Assembly (NCBI GenBank): GCA_013003285.1
Contig: JABDJY010000368.1
Location: 1-17,062 of the forward strand
DNA length: 17,062 nt
Direction: 5' to 3'
From: Alphaproteobacteria bacterium
Lineage (GTDB): Bacteria > Pseudomonadota > Alphaproteobacteria > UBA6615
Both the position numbers and the translations under genes were made by a program. Within the stretch, counting starts at the first letter, position 1, and every line of letters begins with the position of its first letter. The notes below the pieces were generated by a model that saw only the letters and a program-made list of their open reading frames with translations, was not told where the DNA came from and searched no databases. This document shows positions 7,396 to 14,083 of this stretch, piece by piece.

Positions 7396-7866
7396 ATGCC
7401 TGATGCTTCAACAGATCTGATCGCCAACACTTATGGCGAAATCACCCGCCTCGTAGAGCGGCTTCACCGCCGTTATCTCGACGTGATCCGTTATGAATTG
7501 AGCAAACTCGGTATCGACGATATCAACGCGGTGCAAGCATTGTTGTTGATGAACGTCCAAGATACCGAAGTCTCGATCCGTGAGTTGGTCGATCGTGGCT
7601 ACTACATAGGTTCGAACGTGACCTATAACGTGCGCCATCTGGTCGATACCGGTTATCTCATGCAAAACCGGTCGGAACGCGATCGGCGTTCGGTACGCAT
7701 CCATGCGACCGAGAAGGGCAAGGAGATGTGCCGCGGCCTTCGCGATATGGAGATGCGTCACGCCAGCTCGATCAATGTCGAGCCCGACGATATCGATTCA
7801 GCCCGCAAATATTTGCGCGGCCTCGAGCGTGTCTGGTCCGACAGCATCCAATTCGGGCGCGGCTAA
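7396..7866 (+). CDS. MarR-family winged-helix transcriptional regulator, LdtR-like
   Basis: The 156-residue protein is a MarR-type dimeric repressor/activator. A long N-terminal dimerisation helix (about 10-38, ITRLVERLHRRYLDVIRYEL) is followed by DINAVQALLLMNV, a helix-turn-helix (about 58-88, IRELVDRGYYIGSNVTYNVRHLV) and a wing with the usual charged turn (RSERDRRSVRIHATEKG, about 92-108). The GYYIGSNVTYNV and DINAVQALLL blocks match the alphaproteobacterial group typified by LdtR of Liberibacter, which controls an L,D-transpeptidase and stress tolerance. I make this link from motif memory. Its target here is unknown. The ATG lacks an obvious Shine-Dalgarno sequence (upstream is AT-rich with only CAGG), so translation may be weak or leaderless. 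It is monocistronic, divergent from tadD and convergent with the DsbA-family gene. Confidence 0.87.
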   Translation: MPDASTDLIANTYGEITRLVERLHRRYLDVIRYELSKLGIDDINAVQALLLMNVQDTEVSIRELVDRGYYIGSNVTYNVRHLVDTGYLMQNRSERDRRSVRIHATEKGKEMCRGLRDMEMRHASSINVEPDDIDSARKYLRGLERVWSDSIQFGRG

Positions 7867-7950
7867 AACACTCTCAATTTTCTGATTTGGAAGACGGCAG
7901 GGGCGTGTCATTCGCCTCAAGCCGACGCTTGCCTATATCTTCTAGTCCTG

Positions 7951-7990
7951 AACCAAATAACGCATAATATATATTATGTTAAATATGGTT
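7951..7990. repeat. AT-rich 16-base perfect palindrome nested in a longer symmetric dyad
   Basis: The core CATAATATATATTATG (7963-7978) is perfectly self-complementary. On exactly the same centre (between 7970 and 7971), AACCAAAT (7951-7958) faces ATATGGTT (7983-7990) with seven of eight positions pairing. Just outside, CCTGAA (7947-7952) and TTCAGG (7996-8001) add a further, slightly off-centre pair. It lies in the gap between two convergent gene ends, so it may be an AU-rich bidirectional terminator-like hairpin without a U-tract, or a protein-binding site. The remainder of 7867-8080 shows no gene or other clear signal. Confidence 0.5.
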
Positions 7991-8080
7991 TATCATTCAG
8001 GCGCAGATATTTAGCGGCAATACCCGATACAGAACCCCTGCTGACCCGCCCAATCGCAGATTCTCTAAAATTCGATCTAT

Positions 8081-8752
8081 CTAATGGGTGCTTGTGGAAC
8101 TCTCGGCCGCCTGCTCCGCCAGGCTGAATCCACCCGAAGTCCAGGCATCGAGGATTGGCTTTAAGTCGTCAAATTGCCGGTAGCCGACGGTCAACGCGCC
8201 CAGATGATGATCTTCGCGCAATACCACCGTGGGAAACCCGGTGACGCCGGCCTGCTTACACCACGCGAAATCCTCCAGCGTTTCCTGCCGAATGGCGTCG
8301 GAGTCGAACGCCGCCTTGAATTCCAGCCCGTCCATGCCTTCACGCTCGGCATACGCCATGAACGTTTCCACCGACGTGGTATCGGTATCCTCGACGTAAT
8401 AGCCCTTGTGGATCGACTCATAGAAGGACCAAACCGACGCCGGCTTGATATTGCGCACGGCCACGGTCGCGCGGCACGCCGGCTCGGTGTCCAGGACAAA
8501 GCCCTGACGGTCGAAAAAGGCATAGTTGAACGGCTGCCCGGTAGCCTCGGCGACATGCTCCCAATGGGACCGTATCGTCGCCTTATAATCCTCGCTCATG
8601 GGATCACTATCAAACGCATGCAGGCCGCCGACGACGACGCGCATGGGGGCCACGGCGTCATAATCGGCGCGAATGCGATGCAGTACCGGTGAAAAGCCCC
8701 AGCACCACGAACACATGGGATCGCCGACATAGATGATCTCTTTTTCCGCCAT
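8081..8752 (-). CDS. Cytoplasmic DsbA-family (FrnE-like) thioredoxin-fold oxidoreductase
   Basis: The 223-residue protein has a thioredoxin-like DsbA fold. The redox motif C-S-W-C lies at 14-17 just after the first strand (IIYVGDPMCSWCWGF), a helical insertion fills about 50-160, and the cis-proline strand GFPTVVL is near 172-178 (P174). This matches the predicted DsbA-family isomerase group that includes FrnE-like proteins. There is no signal peptide or transmembrane helix, so it should act in the cytoplasm, unlike true periplasmic DsbA. I start at ATG 8752 because GGAGGT lies nine bases upstream; the in-frame ATG at 8776 would put that ribosome site inside the coding region. It is the last gene of the long minus-strand cluster, about 50 bases after the MBL gene. 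The substrate is unknown. Confidence 0.86.
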   Translation of the reverse strand: MAEKEIIYVGDPMCSWCWGFSPVLHRIRADYDAVAPMRVVVGGLHAFDSDPMSEDYKATIRSHWEHVAEATGQPFNYAFFDRQGFVLDTEPACRATVAVRNIKPASVWSFYESIHKGYYVEDTDTTSVETFMAYAEREGMDGLEFKAAFDSDAIRQETLEDFAWCKQAGVTGFPTVVLREDHHLGALTVGYRQFDDLKPILDAWTSGGFSLAEQAAESSTSTH

Positions 8753-8761
8753 ATCCGATTT

Positions 8762-8768
8762 ACCTCCC
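8762..8768 (-). promoter_or_regulatory. Ribosome binding site that decides the DsbA-family gene start
   Basis: Read on the minus strand, GGGAGGT lies nine bases before ATG 8752. It is the strongest site nearby and argues for this start over the upstream in-frame ATG at 8776, which has only a weak AGAGG. Confidence 0.6.
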
Positions 8769-8804
8769 GGCGCCATTGCGCCTCTAGCTTACAGGGGTCC
8801 GTGG

Positions 8805-9581
8805 CTAATTATCGGCCACCTCGAACACCATTCCGTCATAGGCCGGCTCGACTCCAGGCGGCAGCTTCTCCGCCAGGGTTTGGTAGTCCATCCGGTGGCT
8901 TAAATGGTTGAGCACCGCGTGCTTTGGCGCCACCCGATCGATCCATTCCAGAGTTTGGCTTAGATGGCTATGGGTGGGATGGGGCGTTTCGGACAGACAG
9001 TCCACAATCCACGCCTCAACGCCGTCGAGAACGGCGAATGATTCCTCAGATAAGGCTTTAACATCAGTGGAATAAGCGAATTTATTAAAGCGATAGCCCA
9101 AAGTTGGAAATCGTCCATGCTCCTGATGAAATGGCACAATATCGATGTCGCCAATACGAAATGGCCCGTCGATAACCTGTGCCGTCAGGCAAGGCCGGAA
9201 AAATTGTGGCACGGCGCCATAGGGCCTGAACACATAGGCAAAACGCTCTTTGAGTTCGGCCAGGGTTTCCTGACTGCCATAAGCGTCAATCGCGCCACGT
9301 TTGTAGTAATTCAGCCCGCGCACATCATCGATGCCATGTACATGATCGGCATGGGCGTGGGTGTAGAGGATAGCGTCAATATGCCAAACATTGGCCGCCA
9401 GTAACTGCTCGCGTAGATCGGGCGAAGTATCTACCAAAAGCCGAGTATTCTCGGTTTCGACCAGGATTGACGGCCGGCGGCGGCGGTTCCTGGGATTGGT
9501 CTCGTCGCAGCCGCCCCAACCGTCGGGGCCGGGCATCGGCGTGCCACCGGAACTACCGCTGCCTAAAACCGAGACGCGCAA
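8805..9581 (-). CDS. Metallo-beta-lactamase-fold hydrolase, PhnP/phosphoribosyl cyclic phosphodiesterase-like
   Basis: The predicted 258-residue protein is a metal-dependent hydrolase. It begins with the strand LRVSVLGSGSSGGTP typical of PhnP-like enzymes, then GWGGCD..NPRNRRRRPSILV, and the metal-binding THAHADHVHGIDD motif (H75, H77, D79, H80). Later ligands are HQEHG, STDVK, HPTHSHL and LNHLSHRMDY. PhnP proper cleaves cyclic phosphoribosyl phosphates in phosphonate use. No phn genes are nearby, so the true substrate here is open; homologues next to tatD and metG are simply called MBL-fold hydrolases. The chosen start is TTG 9581, with AGGGAGG five bases upstream (9587-9593). An in-frame TTG at 9599 would add six residues but would place that site inside the gene. 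It lies close behind tatD, in the same operon. Confidence 0.88.
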   Translation of the reverse strand: MRVSVLGSGSSGGTPMPGPDGWGGCDETNPRNRRRRPSILVETENTRLLVDTSPDLREQLLAANVWHIDAILYTHAHADHVHGIDDVRGLNYYKRGAIDAYGSQETLAELKERFAYVFRPYGAVPQFFRPCLTAQVIDGPFRIGDIDIVPFHQEHGRFPTLGYRFNKFAYSTDVKALSEESFAVLDGVEAWIVDCLSETPHPTHSHLSQTLEWIDRVAPKHAVLNHLSHRMDYQTLAEKLPPGVEPAYDGMVFEVADN

Positions 9582-9605
9582 GCCGACCTCCCTGCCCAAG
9601 CGGCC

Positions 9606-10388
9606 CTATTCGGCCCGCTGCGCCCGGCTGAACAGCCGAAAGAAATTGTCGGTGGTGAGCTCAGCCAGATCGTTTGGGGTAAGCGCCTTTATCTCAGCCA
9701 ACTGCGCCGCCGTATGGACCACAAAGGCGGGCTCGTTGCGCTTTCCGCGATTGGGCATGGGCGCCAGAAAGGGCGCGTCGGTTTCCACCAGTAACCGGTC
9801 GTTTGGCACATCGCGCGCAATGGCGCGCACCTCCTCGGCCTTCTTGAAGGTCAGGATGCCGGAAAAGCTGATGTAAAAACCGATTTCCAGCGCCGCCTCG
9901 GCCAATACCCGGCCGCTGCTGAAACAATGCATGACGCCGGTAAAGGGCGCCACGGCGTATTCGTCGCGCAGGATATCGGCCATTTCGCCGTCGGCATCGC
10001 GCGAATGGACGATCAGCGGCAAGCCGGTCTCCCGTGCTGCGGCGATATGAGCGCGGAAACTTTCCCGCTGCGCCTCGCGTGGGCTGTGTTCGTAGTAATA
10101 ATCAAGACCGGTTTCGCCAATGCCGACGACCTTCGGATGGTCGGCCAGCGCGATCAGCGTATCGGCGGCCTTTTGCCCCTCGACACCTGCCTCATGGGGA
10201 TGAACCCCGACGCTGCACCAGATATTGTCGAACCGTTCGGCGACCGCCCTCACCCCCTCGAACTTGCTGAGATGGGTACAGATCGTGACCATGGTGCCAA
10301 TGCCATTGGCGCCGGCGCGCGCCACGACATCCTCGATATCGTCGCCGAAATCCTCGAAATCCAGATGGCAATGACTATCGACCAGCAT
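9606..10388 (-). CDS. tatD: TatD-family metal-dependent hydrolase (DNase)
   Basis: The 260-residue protein has the complete TatD signature set for a two-metal TIM-barrel hydrolase: HCHLD (H6, H8), GVHPHEA (61-67), GETGLDYYY with E92, IVHSRDA with H128, GVMHCFSSG with H154, and LLVETDAPFLAP with D204. TatD proteins degrade DNA or RNA ends (3'-5' exonuclease, DNA repair or RNA quality control) in the cytoplasm; the physiological role in this lineage is not established. The length fits the family. The ATG follows the metG stop by two bases, so expression is coupled to metG, an arrangement common across bacteria. The name reflects the family; this gene has no link to the Tat translocase here. Confidence 0.94.
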   Translation of the reverse strand: MLVDSHCHLDFEDFGDDIEDVVARAGANGIGTMVTICTHLSKFEGVRAVAERFDNIWCSVGVHPHEAGVEGQKAADTLIALADHPKVVGIGETGLDYYYEHSPREAQRESFRAHIAAARETGLPLIVHSRDADGEMADILRDEYAVAPFTGVMHCFSSGRVLAEAALEIGFYISFSGILTFKKAEEVRAIARDVPNDRLLVETDAPFLAPMPNRGKRNEPAFVVHTAAQLAEIKALTPNDLAELTTDNFFRLFSRAQRAE

Positions 10389-10390
10389 AC

Positions 10391-11944
10391 TTATCCAGCC
10401 GCTTCTTCGTCGACGAAACGCGGAAAGACAGGGCTCGGCTTGGGCAATTCCGCCCCGGGCGTGACGGCAGGCTCGCTACCCAAGGCGGCAAACGACCTGG
10501 CATCGGCCGGGATGGCCAATTGGTCGAGCATGCTCGATGCGCTACCGGGCATGATCGGTTGGACCAGAATCGCCAAACGCCGAATGACATCGGCGAGCAC
10601 GTAGAGCACCGTCGCCATGCGATCAGGGTCGGATTTCCGCAATTCCCACGGCGCCTGAGCATCCACATAGCGGTTGGCGTCTCCGACGATCTTCCAGATC
10701 GCCTCGAGGCCACGATGAAAGGCCTGACGCTCGAATTCGTCACGGACTGTCCCCAGCACATTGGTCGCAGCGCCAATAATCGTTGTGTCGTCATCCGTCA
10801 GGGGCTGTGGCTGGGGTACTTTGGCGTCGCAATTCTTGGCGATCATCGACAGCACGCGCTGGGCCAGATTGCCCAGATCGTTGGCCAGATCGCCATTGAT
10901 GCGGCCGACCATGGTCTCATGGCTGATATAGCCGTCCTGGCCAAACGGCACCTCGCGCAGCAGGTAATAGCGCACCGGATCGAGCCCATAACGGCCCACC
11001 AGGTCGCCGGCGGTGACCACATTGCCCAGGGATTTCGACATTTTTTCGCCGCGGTTGAGCAGCCAACCATGGGCATAGACCCGCTTCGGTGGCGCCAGGT
11101 CTGCGGCCATCAAGAAGGCCGGCCAATAGACCGCGTGAAAGCGCAGAATATCCTTACCCACCATATGAAGATCAGCGGGCCAATATTTTGAATATAGGTC
11201 ACTTTCCGTGTCCGGATAACCGACGGCGGTCTGGTAGTTGTTGAGCGCGTCGAGCCACACATACATGATGTGTTCGGGGTCATCGGGGACCGGAATGCCC
11301 CATTTGAAACTGGTGCGGCTGACCGATAAATCGTTGAGACCGCCAGCGACAAAACTGACCACCTCGTTGCGCCTCGTGTCGGGACCAATGAAATCAGGGT
11401 TGGCCGCGTAGAAATCGAGCAAGGGTTGCTGCCATTTCGACAGGTCGAAGAAATAGCTCGGCTCCTCGACCCATTCGACTTCCGCACCCGAGGGCGCGAG
11501 CCGATCCCCCTTTTCGTTCTTGGTGAGCTCGGATTCGGCGTAGAAGGCCTCGTCGCGCACCGCGTACCAACCGGCATAGCTGCCCAGATAGATATGGCCA
11601 TTGTCACGGATCTTGCGCCACAGCTCCTGGGTCGAATGGAGATGGCGCGCCTCGGTGGTGCGGATGAAATCGTCGTTGGAATAGTTCATCTCCGCCGCCA
11701 GAGTGCGGAAATTCTCGCTCACCTGGTCGGTGAAAGTCTGCGGATCGACCCCGGCAGCCTGCGCCGACTTTTCGACCTTTTGGCCGTGCTCGTCGGTACC
11801 GGTCAGAAAATGAACGTCGTCGCCGTCGAGCCGGTGGAAGCGGGCCAACACATCGCAGGCCAGTGTGGTGTACGCGTGGCCGATATGGGGCTTGTCGTTG
11901 ACGTAGTAAATCGGCGTCGTCACGTAATAGGGCTGGTCAGCCAC
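10391..11944 (-). CDS. metG: Methionyl-tRNA synthetase, short form without zinc cysteines
   Basis: This 517-residue class I aminoacyl-tRNA synthetase charges tRNA-Met and is essential for initiation and elongation. It opens with YYVTTPIYYVND.PHIGHAYT, containing the HIGH motif as H20-I-G-H. FLTGTDEHGQK, WLDALNNYQTAVGYP and GKDILRFHAVYWPAFL follow, with the KMSKS loop at 301-305 and an anticodon-binding helical domain after about 360. The connective peptide (about 120-165) has none of the paired cysteines of zinc-binding MetG forms, and there is no C-terminal EMAP/Arc1p-like tRNA-binding domain, so it is the shorter MetG type. The start is GTG 11944. No clear Shine-Dalgarno sequence precedes it, which is notable for an essential gene, and a small hairpin with a T-run lies just upstream. 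Confidence 0.96.
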   Translation of the reverse strand: MADQPYYVTTPIYYVNDKPHIGHAYTTLACDVLARFHRLDGDDVHFLTGTDEHGQKVEKSAQAAGVDPQTFTDQVSENFRTLAAEMNYSNDDFIRTTEARHLHSTQELWRKIRDNGHIYLGSYAGWYAVRDEAFYAESELTKNEKGDRLAPSGAEVEWVEEPSYFFDLSKWQQPLLDFYAANPDFIGPDTRRNEVVSFVAGGLNDLSVSRTSFKWGIPVPDDPEHIMYVWLDALNNYQTAVGYPDTESDLYSKYWPADLHMVGKDILRFHAVYWPAFLMAADLAPPKRVYAHGWLLNRGEKMSKSLGNVVTAGDLVGRYGLDPVRYYLLREVPFGQDGYISHETMVGRINGDLANDLGNLAQRVLSMIAKNCDAKVPQPQPLTDDDTTIIGAATNVLGTVRDEFERQAFHRGLEAIWKIVGDANRYVDAQAPWELRKSDPDRMATVLYVLADVIRRLAILVQPIMPGSASSMLDQLAIPADARSFAALGSEPAVTPGAELPKPSPVFPRFVDEEAAG

Positions 11945-11980
11945 TGCTTGATCCGTTTCGTTAAGGAGAAGGCAAAAGGT

Positions 11981-11994
11981 GGTAGTCAGCTACC
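11981..11994 (-). terminator. Weak terminator-like hairpin between the small membrane gene and metG
   Basis: On the minus strand GGTAG-CTGA-CTACC forms a five-base-pair stem with a four-base loop, followed directly by TTTT. It overlaps the stop codon of the small membrane protein and lies about 40-50 bases before the metG start. The stem is too short for a strong terminator; partial attenuation is possible. Confidence 0.35.
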
Positions 11995-12228
11995 GTCGTT
12001 CATATTATCGCGTGCCGCCTGCGCCTGCACGCGCGTCTTATGGCGGTTGCCGAACCAGACAATCGCCAGCACGGGCCACATGATGTAGATGTTCAAATCG
12101 GCCACAGACCGCGGCAGAAACTCGACAAGGAAATGGTCAGCCATGCCGATAACAATCATCGCCCACATCAAATAAGTGACCGGGGTCAAGTACCGCGCGA
12201 ATAACTCCGTCATTCTTTCACTATTCAT
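11986..12228 (-). CDS. Small two-helix membrane protein of unknown function
   Basis: I do not recognise this 80-residue protein. It has two hydrophobic segments, about 14-34 (LTPVTYLMWAMIVIGMADHF) and 45-60 (LNIYIMWPVLAIVWFG), separated by a short polar loop, and a charged C-terminal tail with several Arg/Lys. It is therefore probably a small inner-membrane protein with both ends on the same side. It is likely real: AAGGAG lies nine bases before the ATG (12238-12243), it is co-directional with its neighbours, it fills an otherwise unexplained gap between holB and metG, and the helices have clean hydrophobic boundaries. No function can be assigned from the sequence. Confidence 0.72.
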   Translation of the reverse strand: MNSERMTELFARYLTPVTYLMWAMIVIGMADHFLVEFLPRSVADLNIYIMWPVLAIVWFGNRHKTRVQAQAARDNMNDGS

Positions 12229-12271
12229 ACGCCCATACTCCTTATCCGCCAGCCCCCGATTTTGGCGGGTC

Positions 12272-13363
12272 TCAGCCTCTTGCCGCAGAGGCCAGTTCGA
12301 AAAATGTGTTCAGAACCACTTGCTTGCGATCCAAACTGACGGCATCGGCCCGCAAGGTCAGCTCAGCGACTTTCTCCCACGCTTTGAGCCAGGGCTCAAG
12401 CCCACGTTGGGTTAACCTCGCCGTGAGCGCCGCCTCGCCGGGCACCACCTCATCGAGGGAATTGCCGCCTGCCCCTGCCCCAGCTCCGGCCGTCGCGCGG
12501 ATGGCGCGCCCCATCCACCATTGCAGCAACGACAGAAAGGTTCGGTAAGCCGGTTCACCTGAGGCACCGCCGAATTTGTCCGCGGTCTTATGGAGTTGCA
12601 CCGAGTCCAAGGCCGGCAGGCTTTCCAGCAGCCCGATCAGACTGCGGTAGAGATCGAGCCCACCGGCTTCGGCAAGGTCGAGCGCCCATCCCGGCGCGCC
12701 GTCGGCCAAACGCGCCAGAAGCAGGCGGTCGGCCTCGGATAGGTCGGGTTGCTGTGGCGCCAGAATGGTCGAGACCTGATCTTCAGCCAGCGGGCGCATA
12801 TGCAGCGTTCGACACCGCGAGCGCACCGTCGGCAATAGCCGCGACGGCGCGTGACAGACCAGAAGCAACAAGGTGCGCGGCGGCGGCTCTTCGAGAATTT
12901 TCAAAAGCGCGTTCTGGGCATTGGGGTTCATGGCGTCGGCGGAATCGATGATCACCGTTCGCCAGCCACCCATGGCCGCAGTATGGCGCAGAAACTGGCC
13001 GACGGCGCGCACATCGTCTACCGATATTTCGGTCCGCAACCGGTGCGGCGGACGCGCATTGTTGCTGCGACGCACCAGCCGGCAATCGGGATGAGCACCC
13101 GCGATCACTTGGCGCACCGCCGGAAGTTCGGGGTCGGCGGCAAGCGGCCCCTTGCCTGCTCGGATGCCATCGGCGGCAACAAAGCGCACGAACTGCCAGG
13201 CCAGCGTCGCCTTGCCGATTCCCGGCGGGCCGCTCAACATCCAGGCATGGGCCAACCGCTCGCTGCGCCAGGCCTCAGCCAACGCAGCCGCCGCGGCATC
13301 GTGGCCGATCAGCGCCGGCGCCGCGCGGGGCGCTTCAATGCGGGCAATGATATCGTCGCTCAC
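12272..13363 (-). CDS. holB: DNA polymerase III delta' subunit (clamp loader)
   Basis: This 363-residue AAA+ protein is the delta' subunit of the clamp loader that places the beta sliding clamp on DNA. It has LIGHDAAAAALAEAW at the N-terminus, Walker A GPPGIGKAT (45-53), a Walker B-like VIIDSADAMN (137-146), NALLKILEEPPPRTLLLLV, and the R-S-R-C motif (about 181-184) carrying the SRC arginine finger of delta'. The four-cysteine zinc module of E. coli delta' is absent, and the P-loop is intact, unlike E. coli. The GTG start follows the tmk stop by three bases, and tmk-holB pairing is very common in bacteria, which supports the call over DnaX. A low-complexity Ala/Gly stretch (near AGAGAGG, about 293-299) sits in the C-terminal domain. 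Confidence 0.92.
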   Translation of the reverse strand: MSDDIIARIEAPRAAPALIGHDAAAAALAEAWRSERLAHAWMLSGPPGIGKATLAWQFVRFVAADGIRAGKGPLAADPELPAVRQVIAGAHPDCRLVRRSNNARPPHRLRTEISVDDVRAVGQFLRHTAAMGGWRTVIIDSADAMNPNAQNALLKILEEPPPRTLLLLVCHAPSRLLPTVRSRCRTLHMRPLAEDQVSTILAPQQPDLSEADRLLLARLADGAPGWALDLAEAGGLDLYRSLIGLLESLPALDSVQLHKTADKFGGASGEPAYRTFLSLLQWWMGRAIRATAGAGAGAGGNSLDEVVPGEAALTARLTQRGLEPWLKAWEKVAELTLRADAVSLDRKQVVLNTFFELASAARG

Positions 13364-13366
13364 CGT

Positions 13367-14050
13367 TTAGCTTCCTGTTCCATCGGCCATCGACAAATCG
13401 TCGGCGAATTTGACTTCGACGGACGACCAGATACGCGCCGCCACATCATCGGCCGCGCCGGACGCATCGATGACCACGCATCGTTCGGGCTCGGCCGCGG
13501 CGATCTCCAGAAAACCAGCGCGCAAACGCTCGTGAAACGCCACATCCATGCGCTCGTAGCGATCCTCGGCGCCGGCACCAGTCCCATTACGCTCGCTCGC
13601 CCGACGCAACCCCTCGGTCACCGGCAGGTCGAGCACCAGGGTCATGTCGGGGTGAAAATCGCCAACCGCGGCGCGGTAGAGCGCGTCGATCAAGTCCCGG
13701 TCGATGCCATGGCCATAGCCTTGATAGGCCATGGTGGAATCGGCGAAACGGTCGGACAGCACCCAATGGCCCTGTTCCAGCGCCGGCCAGATGGTTCGAA
13801 TAAGATGTTCGCGCCGGGCAGCAAAGTTTAACAGCGCTTCGGACATGGGGTCCCACCGGTCGGTATCGCCGGAAACCAGCAGCGAGCGAATGGTATCGGC
13901 CCCGGGCGCGCCTCCGGGTTCGCGAGTGGTGATAACGCCAACACCGGCGGCCTCCAGGTGCTTGGCCAAGCCCGCGATCTGCGTCGACTTGCCCGCGCCC
14001 TCGCCGCCTTCAAGGGTGATAAACCGACCCGGTTGCGTCTTCGCCATCAT
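13367..14050 (-). CDS. tmk: Thymidylate kinase
   Basis: The 227-residue enzyme phosphorylates dTMP to dTDP with ATP in dTTP synthesis. The P-loop GGEGAGKST (about 15-23) is preceded by RFITLEG. TTREPGG (41-47) binds the nucleotide, FAARREHL (77-83) and SDRFADSTMAYQGYG (99-113) form the dTMP site, and a LID-like RASERNGTGAGAEDRYE follows near 150-167. All family landmarks are present and the length is normal. There are two adjacent ATGs (14050 and 14047) and no strong ribosome site, so the exact start is uncertain by one codon. The stop is three bases from the holB GTG. The upstream dac gene ends 33 bases before it. Confidence 0.95.
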   Translation of the reverse strand: MMAKTQPGRFITLEGGEGAGKSTQIAGLAKHLEAAGVGVITTREPGGAPGADTIRSLLVSGDTDRWDPMSEALLNFAARREHLIRTIWPALEQGHWVLSDRFADSTMAYQGYGHGIDRDLIDALYRAAVGDFHPDMTLVLDLPVTEGLRRASERNGTGAGAEDRYERMDVAFHERLRAGFLEIAAAEPERCVVIDASGAADDVAARIWSSVEVKFADDLSMADGTGS

Positions 14051-14083
14051 GGGGATGGAGGTCTCACACCGGAGGGCGCTGCG

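Noticed and set aside
8753..8776. Upstream ATG start for the DsbA-family gene
   Set aside because: It would place the GGGAGGT ribosome site inside the coding sequence and add eight non-conserved-looking residues (MAPGGKSD); the ATG at 8752 is better supported.
10520..11191. 223-codon plus-strand open frame inside metG
   Set aside because: It is the complement of the KMSKS and anticodon-domain region of metG, with no independent coding evidence.
12851..13831. 326-codon plus-strand open frame antisense to holB and tmk
   Set aside because: It covers parts of two genes with complete family motifs on the other strand, crosses their junction, and its composition (rich in R, H, G, A) is typical of a GC-rich shadow frame.
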